DNA of 64,000 nucleotides, taken from Bufo bufo (taxonomy: Eukaryota > Chordata > Amphibia > Anura > Bufonidae). Position 1 is the first letter of the stretch. Each line of letters opens with the position of its first letter. The notes under the pieces were generated by a model. That model did no database searches. It was not told the DNA's origin and saw only the letters and a program-made list of their open reading frames with translations. The DNA lies in the NCBI RefSeq assembly GCF_905171765.1, contig NC_053389.1, forward strand, positions 787,130,254 to 787,194,253, given 5' to 3'. Both the position numbers and the translations under genes were made by a program. Shown here piece after piece: positions 11,500 through 22,946 of the stretch.

Positions 11500-11880
11500 C
11501 CATTCAAGGAGACCTCGACATTCGACAGTTCTTTTTGCTGTTGTCGATAGGACCTTTTAAAAAAGTTGATGACGGGGTGTCCTAATGCTGAGATCCCAGC
11601 GATCATCTATAATCTAAGGAGAAACATGAGATGTGCTCTGTTTCGCTGCAGTTCACTGAAATCAATCATCTGTCAGTGTAATGCTGGATCCTCCACTGAC
11701 AGACATTCTCTCTGTCATCTGTCTACCCTGCCTAATGGATGGAACCCCAATGACGTATCTCAGCATTTATCATCAATAGGGTATTTTAAAATGGATTTTC
11801 TAAACCTGGCAACAAAATAACATGACTTATTTGGGTTTTAAGAGCGAAGTCAAGGCTTATTGTTGGTTGTCCCAGTCAGA
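11500..11880. mobile_element. Decayed TTAA-type MITE
   Basis: ACCTTTTAAAAAAGTTGATGACGGGG near 11550 and CATCAATAGGGTATTTTAAAA near 11770 are decayed mirror images of the termini of the palindromic MITEs. The core contains GAGATCCCAGCGATCA. Low-identity relic. Confidence 0.35.
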
Positions 11881-12640
11881 GGCAGGCGCACTGGGAACTC
11901 AGAGCGGCCCTGGAAAAAAATAAAATAAAAAATTGGCCCCATGTTGTAGGTGGGTCCAAATTGACAGAGGGCAGGGCCAACATAAGCAGGAGGGACCAGC
12001 AAAACTGCAGTGCAGCACAAAAAAACACCCCAACAGAACCAAATACCACAGTCTAGCATAAAATATTGCCGCCCCAGCTGCAGTATTCAACTGAATCGCC
12101 TTCCGGAGGATAGCAATACACTTGAATGGAGAAGGACACTTTCCGCCGCCTGCCAGGTGCATAAGTACATGAAATGCCTAGCGTTAATTAATACTGGGAG
12201 CACCATATCGCTATGTACTCGGAGGAGGGTTTGGGCAGTCCCCTGGGCATCAGACCATGGGAAATTTTCCTGTAAGGTCTATGGCCAGTCCACCTCTTGT
12301 CCCAGTCATATTATAGCATTTGATATTGTCATAGAGTAGCCATCATGCTATACAGCTAGGTCATTGTACACCTTTTTTTGGTCCCAGGGCCACATGGTTA
12401 AATTGTAAAACCCCGAAGGGCCACAATAAGACATATCAACAGGATACATCATGTCGGATGGATGGATTCTACTTCTGAGGCTTACACTTACTGTATGGTA
12501 CTGAACAGAGAGGAATTCACAAAAACGTACATACCAAAGATGGCTTGGGGCCACATAAGGGCATCAAGTTGTGTTCCCCAATCTAGATTATTGTCCTTTC
12601 CAAACCAAAGAGCATAACTCAACATAAGACATTTTTCAGT
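11881..12640. repeat. Dispersed repeat debris
   Basis: Parts (ACCAAATACCAC near 12040, GGAAATTTTCCTGTAAGGTCTATGGCC near 12260) resemble 61490-61770. A GGTCCCAGGGCCACATGGTTAAATTG stretch near 12380 looks like repeat sequence but was not classified. Confidence 0.35.
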
Positions 12641-12900
12641 GGAAAAAAACCTGATGGCAGCAGGTTAAGAGGGTGGTTCTAAAAAAAAAAAGAACTGATA
12701 CCCACCGCACTGATACCCTACTGCTTCTGTTCTGACGCTGCCAAGGTCTCCACTGGTGTCTACTTTCAGGTACTATCTTGGCACACAAGAAATGCCCTCT
12801 CAGCCAATCACTGGTAAGTGGGTTATCATTGCGGCCTGTGATCGAATGAGCTGGCACTTCCTGTGTGCTGAGACAGGGCCAGGAAGGAGAAATCAGTGGA
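12641..12900. repeat. Dispersed repeat, half of a palindromic MITE
   Basis: Same family as 8560-8772 and 16241-16625: an A-run, GATACCC..., then CCAATCACTGGTAAG and CACTTCCTG...AGACAGGG words. Non-coding. Confidence 0.4.
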
Positions 12901-13915
12901 ATCTGCCAGACATATTTGATACCCTTATATTAGTGAAAACAATATATAGAAAAATATGTATCTTCACAATCTCTTATCTAATAAAGCATAGACAGGGAAA
13001 AAAATGCTAGGTTTACCAGTGAAAATCTGAAGAATTTATAGGTAGTTTAAAGGTAGCCATACAAATTAGACTTCTAACATCAGAACCTGCTGATTTTGGG
13101 GTGACTGGGCAGCCATCCAATGTACAGTCTACTTGTTCATTCTGATGGCAGATGGGGAAAAGTATCAGGCATTTATGGATTTCCACATGCATGATCCTTT
13201 GTTTTCAAGGGAGAAAACCATTTGTCAGAAATGTCTGGCAGCAATTTTGTTCCCCATTGAGAACACACCAATGCCCTACAGAACTGAGTTTTAGCAATAG
13301 CTGTTGTTTAACTGACAGTTATCAAAGGTGTAAGGCCATCTTGAGGTTGCTTTAGGCAAGCCATCTTCCAACATACGTCATAGTTTGTTAGGAATACCTG
13401 TTGTTCTGTCGACATCTATCGAAGGTGTAAGGCCATCTTTAGGTTGCCTTGTCCCAGCTATCTTCCAACTCAACTTTATTCCAACCTTGGCCAACCTTTC
13501 TACCACTGACATATCTCTTAATCAAAATGCCTACTCCCATCGACCATTATATGCAAAGTCTATTGGGAATATGGATGCTGTTGTTTTATTCTATATTGAT
13601 GGTCTACTTGAGGCTCAGAGCAGTGGACTCCAACTCGTGTCTCTACAACCACTGAAAAACTGTAATACCCAGAATTCTAGGAGTTACAGTTTTAGAAAAC
13701 CTAGAGAGCCACAGGTTGGAGACCATAGCTCTAGGGCGTCTAAAGTAACATTACTTGATCTAGAACCCAGCAACTCTTGCCTTTCATTGTCAATAACTTA
13801 ATTGGTGTCACCATTGACATCCTTGATGGTGGACCCAAGAACCATGAGATCCCTGAGTTGGAGTGACTATTCACTATCAGCTATTTTCTTAGGGTATGTC
13901 CACTTGGGGTGTATA
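12901..13915. other. Unclassified sequence with a short repeat remnant
   Basis: A block at 13615-13735 (GCAGTGGACTCCAACTCGTG, then a diverged GTAATACCCAGAATTCTAGG) resembles 23664-23755 and is probably a MITE remnant. The remainder shows nothing recognisable. Confidence 0.35.
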
Positions 13916-14459
13916 TGTCACGACGAGGTGTGGGAGGGAACACCACACCAAACACAAGAGGGGGGGGGGGGGAAAGGTATCTGGCTTAGAGGCTAGGGAG
14001 AGGAAAAGGTCACCACCTAATGAATCTTAACCCTAGCCCTAACTGCTACCCGAATGAACGGACCTCAGTGGTAGGACCGTTCATTCACTGGAACCTAAAT
14101 CCTGACTACCCTGTAATGCCCTGAGGTAGTGATAGGGCCCAAAGACTGAAGGAACAGGGGTCTTGACTCCTTGACTTGATATCAGAAGGCAGGGGAAACA
14201 ACACAAACAAATACAAAGGAATGAGACACTTAACTCCTGAAGTAGAAGAAAGAGCATGAGCACCAGAGGAGACAACACACACCAGCTCTTCCATTTGCAA
14301 ATGAAGCTATACACCGCAAGGGAGTAGCCAGACTTAAATAGTAATGACCACTATGCTGCACCTGAATAGAGGTTTGGTCATTACCATCAACAACAAAGTG
14401 AAATTAAAAGAGGCTGTCAGGTGACATCACGTGCAGACAGCCTCTCCGACCTTCTAACA
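13916..14459 (-). mobile_element. Probable solo LTR (family 4)
   Basis: Ends TGTCACGACGAGG and CCTTCTAACA give TG...CA termini. Read on the minus strand, a TATTTAAG box lies in the expected position. Flanks (GTATA and CCTAG) do not match, so either the edges are slightly wrong or the locus rearranged. A G-run of about 12 lies at 13961. Confidence 0.5.
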
Positions 14460-14731
14460 CCTAGCCTGGGAGTGACTGTGCTGCAGATTCATGATTAGAA
14501 TGTCAATTTCTGATGCAGATTTCAAACTTTGCAGCAATGCATATGGTGAAATCTATAGCAAATCTGAAGCAAAATCCTCTCTCGTAATTCCACCTGCAGA
14601 TCCACATCAAAATCTATATTGAATTTTTCACAGCGCACTATGTCCTGTGTGGACATACCTTATGCTTCTCTACTTTCTGGTGAAACATCTGGATAGATAT
14701 GACTAACCTATGTCTCTTTGCTTATTTGCAG

Positions 14732-15118
14732 GTGGACATGGCGGACATGCTTTCTTGCCTCTGCACATAAGGAATCAGATACTTTGCTGAACAAACCCCG
14801 AAAGACTTGGTGATGTCTCTATCAATATCTTCTAAGATGGAATATAATTACATGTGTCACCTCGTAGGAATATGATTCCAGGTTTACATAGGAATTAGGG
14901 CCCTCAAGACAAGGCTTTTGATGTGGAAAAATCTGGATTACTCACTTAATTTAAGGGTCACAACGCAGGAATACTGGTGCCGAACGTGATATTTGGATTG
15001 CAGACCGGCATTAGACGCAAATACTGGAAAACATATATGTCTGCGAGCTGAGGGGGCCCCTGCGCACTGCTTCACGATGAAGAAAAGCAGGAGCGTTCTG
15101 ACTGTCTCAGGAGATGAG
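14732..15118 (+). other. pde4b: Candidate 5' exon of pde4b (UTR plus first codons)
   Basis: A pyrimidine-rich tract ending CTTATTTGCAG (AG at 14730-14731) is a plausible 3' splice site. The sequence then runs without any repeat signature to a clean donor GAG|GTAAGATG at 15119. The interval would be a 387-nt exon with a 345-nt 5' UTR, in which a 10-codon upstream ORF occupies 14738-14770. The acceptor is inferred. The exon could instead be a true first exon beginning further downstream. Confidence 0.5.
15077..15118 (+). CDS. pde4b: First coding exon, PDE4B long isoform (partial)
   Basis: Fourteen codons encode MKKSRSVLTVSGDE and stop at a phase-0 splice donor (GTAAG at 15119-15123). From memory, mammalian PDE4B1 begins MKKSRSVMTV followed by four residues. 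Nine of the first ten residues agree, and the tail ends acidic in both. PDE4B hydrolyses cAMP. Long isoforms carry UCR1 and UCR2 regulatory modules encoded by downstream exons, which are not in this window. This N-terminal stub is isoform-specific and is known for governing location and partner binding rather than catalysis. The start is chosen because it is the ATG nearest the donor, in frame and matching the known N-terminus. The call rests on a short peptide and needs alignment. Confidence 0.6.
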
Positions 15119-15365
15119 GTAAGATGCGATTCCAGAGTGCGTTGGCTCCTACAGGCAGAACATCTTTCTTTTGATGTAGGGTTTTATTATATTATAAATG
15201 TTAACATATTGGATGCATTACTCGGTGTGAACAGGGTCAAGGACATTAAAAATAAAATCAGATGAAAATGTCTGAGTCGTCTGCAGATGCAATCAGTAGA
15301 ATCTAGTAAAGCAAGGAGATAACCGAGTTCAAACATTATAATGTAGCCTTAAAGACGTAGACGTA
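15119..15365 (+). other. Start of the presumed pde4b intron
   Basis: Follows the GTAAG donor. No repeat recognised. The coding frame hits a stop after read-through to 15265, consistent with intronic sequence. Confidence 0.4.
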
Positions 15366-15636
15366 AAGGGGTTTCCTGGAATAATTAAAAACAGGTGTGT
15401 TGAAAAAGTAATAAAAAAAAAAACCCATCTTTTAAAATGCCCTCTTTTCCAGCGCTGCACCTACTGGCAGTCTCACCGGATCAAAAATGGTGGGGACCCG
15501 TTCTCCGTTAAAACATCACTGCAGCCCTGGCAGCACTGGAACGGAGGGTGTTTTAAAAAGGTGAATGAGGAGTTTTTGACATTTTTTTCACCCTGCTGCC
15601 GGACATTCATTTTTTATTACGCCAGATGACCCCTTT
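15366..15636. mobile_element. TTAA-type palindromic MITE
   Basis: The left end AAAGGGGTTTCCTGG and right end CCAGATGACCCC are inward-facing and the right flank is TTTAA (left flank mutated to GTAA). Internal mirror words are TGCCAGGGCTGCAGTG-like on one arm and CAGCGCTGCACC on the other. Non-coding. Confidence 0.6.
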
Positions 15637-16240
15637 AAAGTATATCTACCATTTTATGCTGATTTTATGATGTCAAAATATATCATTACAGGGGTTGCCA
15701 CTCAATTTTTTTTTATACAGAGCTCCAAATCCCCTGCTTTACATCACACAGCCAAGTGACAAATTCTGGCTGCCTGCAATCACCACTAGGGGGAGCTAAG
15801 GTCTACACTGAGGATGAATTTATTACCGAGTTCAATGGGGGCTGTTTAAATCCATTTGCAGTCAGATTCCCCTAGTGATGCCTCTGTTCAACTGGAATGT
15901 TATATGTATTATGCCGTTATTTCAGAATAATGGAGCTCTGACAATCGACAGACACAGAATCTTGGTCTTATTTCGATTAACCCCTTCCCGGCGGGCAGGT
16001 AATTTGTGCTCACTGCTGTAAACGTGCAGCATACTGATGGCATCGGCTCTGAAGTTGAGCCGGCGCCAACATACAGATGACACCCTGCTGCTACGCCCAA
16101 GATCAGAGATAACTCTGATCCCGAGCATTTAACCTATTAGATGCTGTAGTCTATATCATGTAAGGAGTTTTCCCCCATACATTGTCAGAAAAAAGAATAT
16201 GGCTTTCAGAATGCAAGGATGGGGAAAAAATGCTGCATCC
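15637..16240. other. Unclassified non-coding sequence
   Basis: No gene, RNA or repeat edge recognised. Confidence 0.35.
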
Positions 16241-16625
16241 TTAAAGGGGTGTCCAGTTTTTTTTTTAATCTGCTCCCCAGCTACAGGAACCTGTGGAGAA
16301 GTCCATTTGGTACGTGCTCCAGGGTTCCTGGGCTATCTTCACTAATTCTCTTGTCCCCACCTGTCAATTTGCTGTATGGATGGAGTCATGTTTGCCACTG
16401 TAGTCAGTGACTGGCCTCAGCAGTGATCTGCCTCCAATAGGCACATGACCCAACAGTGATGTGCCGCTTGAGGACACAGATCATTAACTTGCTGCAGTGG
16501 CACATGTGACCATGTCCATGCAGGAAGTTGACAAATGGGGACCAGAAGTCCAGTAAAGACAGCACAGTAGCCTGAACGAAACGCTGGGGACCAGGTGAGT
16601 GGGGATTTCTCCATAGGTCCCAATA
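16241..16625. mobile_element. Palindromic dispersed MITE
   Basis: Starts TAAAGGGGTGTCCAG followed by a T-run. Left and right halves share mirror words (GGATGGAGTCATGTTTGCCACTG versus CAGTGGCACATGTGACCATGTCC; GACCCAACAGTGATGTGCCGC centrally). Related copies at 60988-61408, 8560-8772 and 12641-12900. Confidence 0.55.
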
Positions 16626-16635
16626 GCGGATATAA

Positions 16636-17129
16636 AGGGCATCTGTCAGCAGTTTTGTTCCTATGACACTGGCTGACCTGTTACCTGTGCGCTTGGCAGC
16701 TGAAGACGTCTGTGTTGGTCCCATGTTCCTCTGTGCCGCATTGCTGAGAAAAATGATGTTTTCATATATGCAAATTAGTCTCTAGGAGCAATGGGGGCGT
16801 TACCATTACACCTAGAGGCTCTACTCTCTCTGCACCTGCCGAACCCTCTCCACTTTAATTGACAAGACCAGGCAGGGAATATGTGATCACACCCGGTCCT
16901 GTCAATTAAAGTGGAGAGGGTATGGCAGTTGCGGAGAGAGCTGAGCCTCTAGGAGTAATGGTAACGCCCCCGTTGCTTCTAGAGGCTCATTTGCATATAG
17001 TAAAACATACATTTTATTAGCAATGCGGGCACATAGGAACATGGGACCAACACAGACGTCTTCAGCTGCCGAGTACACATGTTACAGGTCAGCCAGTGTC
17101 ATAGGGACAAAACTGCTGACAGATGCCCT
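16636..17129. mobile_element. Palindromic TTAA MITE (AGGGCATCTGTCAGC termini)
   Basis: Ends AGGGCATCTGTCAGCAG and CTGCTGACAGATGCCCT are perfect inverted repeats, and the arms stay complementary for about 200 bp (GACCGGGTGTG, AAGTGGAGAGGG, GGGGGCGTTACC). The right flank is TTAA and the left is ATAA, one change away. Length 494 bp. No ORF. TTAA targeting suggests mobilisation by a piggyBac-like enzyme, but its termini are not those of the intact piggyBac here. Confidence 0.85.
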
Positions 17130-19099
17130 TTAAAAAAAATATCCTCGACAACTCATTTAAGGCCAAAAAAGATCTTTCCGTAAAATAATTGATTGATGCT
17201 GTCTTCTACTTATCTATTTAGAATTGTCTTACACTCATTTAGATCCAGAGCTGTACTCATAGTTCTGCCTGCTTCCTCTTGGAATCTGTCGGCACTGCGC
17301 TGACAGGCACATTCACAGTAATGTATACTGCCTGGCAGTGTTGGGGGGGTTGGACTTGTTTTTCTCCATATATGTCTGCTCTAAAGTGAAGAACGTGATA
17401 TTGTTATAGGCATTGCAACAGCAGGGGGCAGCAAGGAGAAGTGTGCCCAGTGGACCTCACTCGTGGCAAGTGGCACCACACAATGTAGAGCAGTTGCCCA
17501 TATAGTAAAGCGTTCAGATTCCAGCTGTCAATTTACTGGTGCAGATGAGTAGTAATTGAAGGCAGCGATCTGACTTGTTCCTATGACAACTCCTCCGCTT
17601 TCTGTCTGTGCTACTTTTTATAAATGAGGCCCATTATGTGGAGGCTTAAACGATGGAAAGTGGAACGTTGCTTGAAAAAGCAAAAATCAGGGTCACAAAT
17701 AATCGGCGTCGTTATTAATATGGCCCATGCCAGGGCAAGAGACACATCGCTTACAATAAGGCGGGGTTTAGGCTACGACCTGAAGACGTAAATTATTCTC
17801 TTCAAATCCAGCGATAATCTGTGGGCAGAAAACCATTGATAATCGCTGCCAGCATAATTGAAATGAATCCGAGATATTAATATTTGGATCATCTGCCAGG
17901 TAAAAGTCGCTGATTGTCTTTTGTAAACACGAGTCTTTTTCGTTAGTTGGCAACGGTTAAAGAGGTTGTAATTGATTAGGGAAACATATCTGTTTTTATT
18001 ATCTAGAAAGAGCGCCACTCTTGACATCTGGCAGTGCCTGGAATTGCGCTCAGAACAATTCTCCTGCATGGGGCTGAGCTGCAAAAAGCCTTCGAACAGG
18101 AGTGGGGCTGTTTTCGGAAAACACAAGTAGGCCTGTTTTTCTAATCTCGTGCCACCTCCTTTCCAGGAATTTGATATAATTGGCCTGTCCTTAGGACTTC
18201 CAATGAGCGCTACTTTGCATAGCTTGTTACCAGACAGCGCTGTACCGTTAGTAGTGGCTGTGCCTGGTATTGCAGTTCCTTCAGCTGAGGGGGTTGAACT
18301 TTTGCGATTCTATACTGGATCCACCAATGGATATCAGGAGGGGCTTACCAGTCAATTTGTCCTTGAAAAAGTTGCTTGAAAAAGTAATTGAACCCTTTGG
18401 AACTACCAAGATTTTTGCATCGATTACTAAGAAAATGTGGTCCGATTGTTATCAAAATCACAATTACTATATAGAAAAATATAATCTAGCTAAGTTAGTA
18501 ACACACAGCCAGTTGTACCGTTCTTGCCTTTTATTGAGCACGCGGCCCAGATTTATTAATGTGTCTGTGCCAAAAATGTGTCTAAAAAGTGGCCAAGATT
18601 TGAGCATCTAGGATTTCAACACTTTTTCCCCAGATATGCTCAACAAGGAAGGTGGAGCTTAGTGGAAAGGGAGTCAATATCAGATTGACCCACCAGAGGA
18701 TCCTCCTGTGGGTCCAGGCTCTAATGCCATAGTGGGCCCCAAAGATCCAGGAGAAAAAACCCATTGGACTTCTTTTCAGCCAATCACTTGCCACTAGTGT
18801 TTATTTATGTGATTCAAAGCCCATTAAACTTTATAGAGGATATAGGGGTTGGACCTTGAGACTAATTTCCTCTGATGGGCCCCAGGAACCCCAGTCTGGA
18901 ACAGGAAATGGAACAGGAAAGGGGTGTGGCTTAAAATAAGCCATTTTGCACCAAAATTGTGCCACAATTTTGGTGTAAAAACCAACCAGTACTTGGTATA
19001 CAGTCAGAGAAAAGTGTCTGTCCCTACACCACATTTCTTATCCAGCCTGTGACCTATCTGGTGCAGGTCTACACAATCTGTCTAAGTTTATGCCATTTT
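17130..19099. other. Mostly unique non-coding sequence
   Basis: About 2 kb with little repeat signature. The part at 17640-18010 is compositionally even and free of MITE words, and could be host intron sequence under constraint. That is only a guess without alignment. Confidence 0.35.
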
Positions 19100-19475
19100 T
19101 AGGATTAGCCCATTGAACAAACATCCACAATGCAGGGAGAATAAATAAGTGAACCCTTGGGTTTAATAATCCGTTGATCCTCCTTTAGCACCAATCGAAC
19201 ATTTACTGTAAGAATATTAATAAGATTTACACAATGTTGAGGAGCAATTTTGGACCATTCTACCATACAAATGTGCTTCAGTTCATCAATATTTCTGGAA
19301 CGTCTTGCATAGACAGCCACCTTCAGGTCACGCCACAGCATTTCGATAGGGTTAAAGTTAGACTTGGCCCTTCCAAAACTCTAATCATATTTTCCAGGCC
19401 CTGAAGCCACAAAGCAGCCTCAAAACCTGATCCTCTCTCCACCATGCTTTATAGCTGTAATCAGGTACTACGGTG
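19100..19475 (-). pseudogene. Tc1 transposase 3' fragment, internally deleted
   Basis: On the minus strand the C-terminal part of a Tc1 transposase can be read (IEMLWRDLKVAVYARRS, then NIDELKHICMVEWSKIAPQ), including the catalytic glutamate in IEMLW. It is joined directly to an upstream KHGG(G/E)S-like motif near 19430-19450, so the stretch carrying the second aspartate is deleted. A decayed terminus-like GGGAGAATAAATAAGTGAACCC occurs at 19136-19157. Not functional. Confidence 0.65.
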
Positions 19476-19732
19476 CCGTAATAATCTTTGGGGATATAAT
19501 GCACCTCTGTATGCCAGAGTAGTGAGTAGTGGTACTGCGGCTAGCCTCTGAGGAGCCAGTGCAGAGGATGGGGCGTGATACTGGCTCCGATGAATTGTTG
19601 TGTCATGGTGTGCACCCTCAGGCCGTTTCTCCCTGGGGATCAGTGCAGTGGAATCATAGTACTAAAGAATGAGGCCAGAAGTAAACGTATAAAAGTCTCT
19701 TTTACTAAGTGCAACATATAACTTAAAGATTT
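19476..19732. other. Unclassified non-coding sequence
   Basis: Flank of the TTAA MITE. Nothing recognised. Confidence 0.3.
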
Positions 19733-19981
19733 TAATACTGATGACCCATCCTCTGGATAAGTCATCAGTATCTGATCGATGGGGGTTTGACACCTGGAAC
19801 CCCCTGCCGATCACCTGTTAGAGAAGGCAGCGGTGGTCGCAATAGCTCAGCAGCCTTTTCACTTGTTTTCCCTACTCCGAGTGACAACACGTTCTTCGGT
19901 CACGTTACCTAGGCGCAGCTCAGTCCCATAGATGTGAATGGGGCTGAGCTGCGATACCAAGCACAGCCGCTATACAATGTA

Positions 19982-21522
19982 CAGTCGTGGCCAAAAGTTT
20001 TGAGAATTACATAAATATTGGAAATTGGAAAAGTTGCTGCTTAAGTTTTTATAATAGCAATTTGCATATACTCCAGAATGTTATGAAGAGTGATCAGATG
20101 AATTGCATAGTCCTTCTTTGCCGTGAAAATTTACTTAATCCCAAAAAAAACTTTCCACTGCATTTCATTGCTGTCATTAAAGGACCTGCTGAGATCATTT
20201 CAGTAATCGTCTTGTTAACTCAGGTGCGAATGTTGTCGAGCACAAGGCTGGAGATCATTATGTCAGGCTGATTGGGTTAAAATGGCAGACTTGACATGTT
20301 AAAAGGAGGGTGATGCTTGAAATCATTGTTCTTCCATTGTTAACCATGGTGACCTGCAAAGAAACACGTGCAGCCATCATTGCGTTGCATAAAAATGGCT
20401 TCACAGGCAAGGATATTGTGGCTACTAAGATTGCACCTCAATCAACAATTTATGGGATCATCAAAAACTTCAAGGAAAGAGGTTCAATTCAGGGCATCCA
20501 AGAAAGTCCAGCAAGTGCCAGGATCGTCTCCTAAAGAGGATTCAGCTGCGGGATCGGAGTGCCACCAGTGCAGAGCTTGCTCAGGAATGGCAGCAGGCAG
20601 GTGTGAGCGCATCTGCACGCAGAGTGAGGCAAAGACTTTTGGAAGATGGCCTGGTGTCAAGAAGGGCAGCAAAGAAGCCACTTCTCTCCAAAAAAAACAT
20701 CAGGGACAGATTGATCTTCTGCAGAAAGTATGGTGAATGGACTGCTGAGGACTGGGGCAAAGTCATATTCTCCGATGAAGCCTCTTTCCGATTGTTTGGG
20801 GCATCTGGAAAAAGGCTTGTCCGGAGAAGAAAAGGTGAACTCTACCATCAGTCCTGTGTCATGCCAACAGTAAAGCATCCTGAGACCATTCATGTGTGGG
20901 GTTGCTTCTCATCCAAGGGAGTGGGCTCACTCACAATTTTGCCCAAAAACACAGCCATGAATAGAGAATGGTACCAAAACACCCTCCAACAGCAACTTCT
21001 TCCAACAATCCAACAACAGTTTGGTGAAGAACAATGCATTTTCCAGCACGATGGAGCACCGTGCCATAAGGCAAAAGTGATAACTAAGTGGCTCGGGGAC
21101 CAAAACGTTGACATTTTGGGTCCATGGCCTGGAAACTCCCCAGATCTTAATCCCATTGAGAACTTGTGGTCAATCCTCAAGAGGCGGGTGGACAAACAAA
21201 AACCCACTAATTCTGACAAACTCCAAGAAGTGATTATGAAAGAATGGGTTGCTATCAGTCAGGAATTGGCCCAGAAGTTGATTGAGAGCATGCCCAGTCG
21301 GATTGCAGAGGTCCTGAAAAAGAAGGGCCAACACTGCAAATACTGACTCTTTGAATAAATGTCATGTAATTGTCGATAAAAGCCTTTGAAACGTATGAAG
21401 TGCTTGTAATTATATTTCACTACATCACAGAAACAACTGAAACAAAGATCTAAAAGCAGTTTAGCAGCAAACTTTGTGAAAACTAATATTTGTGTCATTC
21501 TCAAAACTTTTGGCCATGACTG
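19982..21522 (+). mobile_element. Tc1-like element B (CAGTCGTGGCC termini)
   Basis: Ends CAGTCGTGGCCAAAAGTTTT and the mirror CAAAACTTTTGGCCATGACTG, flanked by TA at 19980-19981 and 21523-21524. Length 1541 bp. Element ends of this type are widespread in fish and frog genomes. One transposase gene on the + strand is disrupted by a single frameshift. The copy inserted into the pre-existing MITE. Confidence 0.92.
20346..21346 (+). pseudogene. Tc1 transposase with one frameshift (element B)
   Basis: Translation starts MVTCKETRAAIIALHKNG (20346) and reads through the helix-turn-helix region to about 20500. It then slips frame near 20500-20520 and continues as RIQLRDRSATSAELAQEW to the natural stop after KKKGQHCKY (21346). 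The catalytic triad is intact in the second frame: VIFSDEASF, FQHDGAPCHKA and [11 protein letters not shown], with the spacing expected for DD34E. Apart from the small indel the protein looks full length (about 335 residues). It is either a recently inactivated copy or an assembly error. Confidence 0.9.
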
Positions 21523-21672
21523 TACATCACTGTGCTTGGTAAGCTGCAAGAAGGCGACAGAATTTACAGGAACGCCGGTGCCTTCTCAAACAGCAGATTG
21601 GCGGGGGTCCTGGGTGTCAGACCCCCACTGATCAGATATTGATGACCTATCCAGAGGATGAAACCCTTTTAA

Positions 21673-22346
21673 GGTACAATCAATAGCAGCTGATTCCAAG
21701 TGAAATTTTATGGCACCAGTAAGGAATATGGGCTGCAGTTTAGCAGTAGTATTGTACTGGCCTAGTAGTAGTTGGGTGATCAGTGTCTTAGCCGTAGTCC
21801 CTCACCTCACAGCAGTGTTTTTACTGCTGGTCTCATCTGGTCACTCTGCTATCTGATTCCTCTTAAGTCTGTTCTTGAGGCTGTCTTTAGCTGTTATTCT
21901 CTTTGAAGATTCCCTCATAGGAGCAGGAGCTGTGCAGTGTGCTTCCTCTCCACTCTGTAGTTATACTTGAGCTCCTCCTCCTCCTCCTGGCAGTACCAGA
22001 GAACTCCTACCAAGAGGGGAGGAATAGGGTGGTTAGTCCTGTTCCTTGCCAACCATTTGCCATCTATTTCTTATTGGAAGAAACAGACAAATATACACTA
22101 TACATAACAATATAGCACAATACAAACTATATACATTTGCAGTACCCCCAGGTCTGGGGTACTGCAGTACTAAATCTTTTAGTACTACTACTCTACTCTT
22201 GTACAGTGCAGAGATATGGTACTGAATTGATTCTTTTGGTGTAGAGTATGGAAGAAGTAGACTCATTGCAGTGCCTTTGTACATTGGCATTTTGGTCCTA
22301 TTCTTCAGTCAGATGATGGCTGAGCAGAGACCATCCCCCATGACAT
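21673..22346. other. Unclassified non-coding sequence
   Basis: No boundary or ORF recognised. An inverted word pair GCAGTACCCC...GGGGTACTGC at 22139-22165 is the only local structure noted. Confidence 0.3.
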
Positions 22347-22354
22347 GTCATGTG

Positions 22355-22946
22355 TAGGGCTGCAGCTATTGACTATTTTTGTAATCGAGTACTCTATCGA
22401 TTAATCCAACGATTAATTGAGTACTCTAATTACAAAAAACTAATTAAAAGAATGTTTTTCTTTATAAAAACTTTATAAAAACTCATCAGCCCCCCCAGTG
22501 CCATCAGCTGCCCCCTCAGTGTCACCAGATTCCCCCCAGTGTCACCAGCTGCCCCCCAGTGCCACCAGCTGCCCTCCAGTGCCATGAGCTTGCCCCCAGT
22601 ACCATCAGCTTGCTCCCCAGTGCCATCAGCTGCCCCCCAGTGCCACCATCTCCCCCTCCTAGCCATGTCCCCAGTGCCAGTGAAATAAAATACTTACCTC
22701 TCCTGTAGGGGCTCCGATCCACAGCTCATCCTCTTCTTCTCCGCGCGCTGCACTGTCATCCTGATGTCACACAGCGCTTATGTCCTGACGATGTGTCAGG
22801 ACAGAGCAGCGCGGGCCGGCGGGTGACCACGGATCTGTAAGTAATAGCTCCGTGAGCACATGACAAAAAAACGAATCCTCAATGCAAAAAATTTGCATCG
22901 AGGATTGTTTTGTGTCGGATTCAATCGAGCAATTGTTTCAGCCCTA
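22355..22946. mobile_element. hAT MITE with exact 8-bp duplication
   Basis: Ends TAGGGCTGCAGCTATTG and CAATTGTTTCAGCCCTA are inverted repeats. The flanks GTCATGTG (22347-22354 and 22947-22954) are identical 8-bp target duplications, diagnostic for hAT. The subterminal TAATCGAGTACTCTATCGATTAATC is typical of a vertebrate hAT family. The centre holds a minisatellite. No transposase. Confidence 0.92.
22487..22680. repeat. Minisatellite, ~22-bp unit, inside the hAT MITE
   Basis: About eight imperfect copies of CCCCAGTGCCACCAGCTGCC-like units. They produce long but meaningless Gly/Ala/Trp-rich ORFs on the minus strand. Confidence 0.85.

Larger units (their letters stand above)
19737..21668. mobile_element. 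Palindromic TTAA MITE split by a Tc1
   Basis: Left flank TTAA 19733-19736, right flank TTAA 21669-21672. Arms carry complementary blocks: GATGACCCATCCTCTGGAT versus TTGATGACCTATCCAGAGG; CTGATCGATGGGGG versus CCCCCACTGATCAG; AGAAGGCAGCGG versus GGTGCCTTCTC. Without the Tc1 and its extra TA the MITE is about 389 bp. The Tc1 sits near the symmetry centre. Confidence 0.85.

Noticed and set aside
13916..14459. Calling this a certain solo LTR
   Set aside because: Termini and TATA fit, but no target duplication is present, so only a moderate call was kept.
22430..22722. Trp/Gly-rich minus-strand ORFs
   Set aside because: Generated by the minisatellite inside the hAT MITE.
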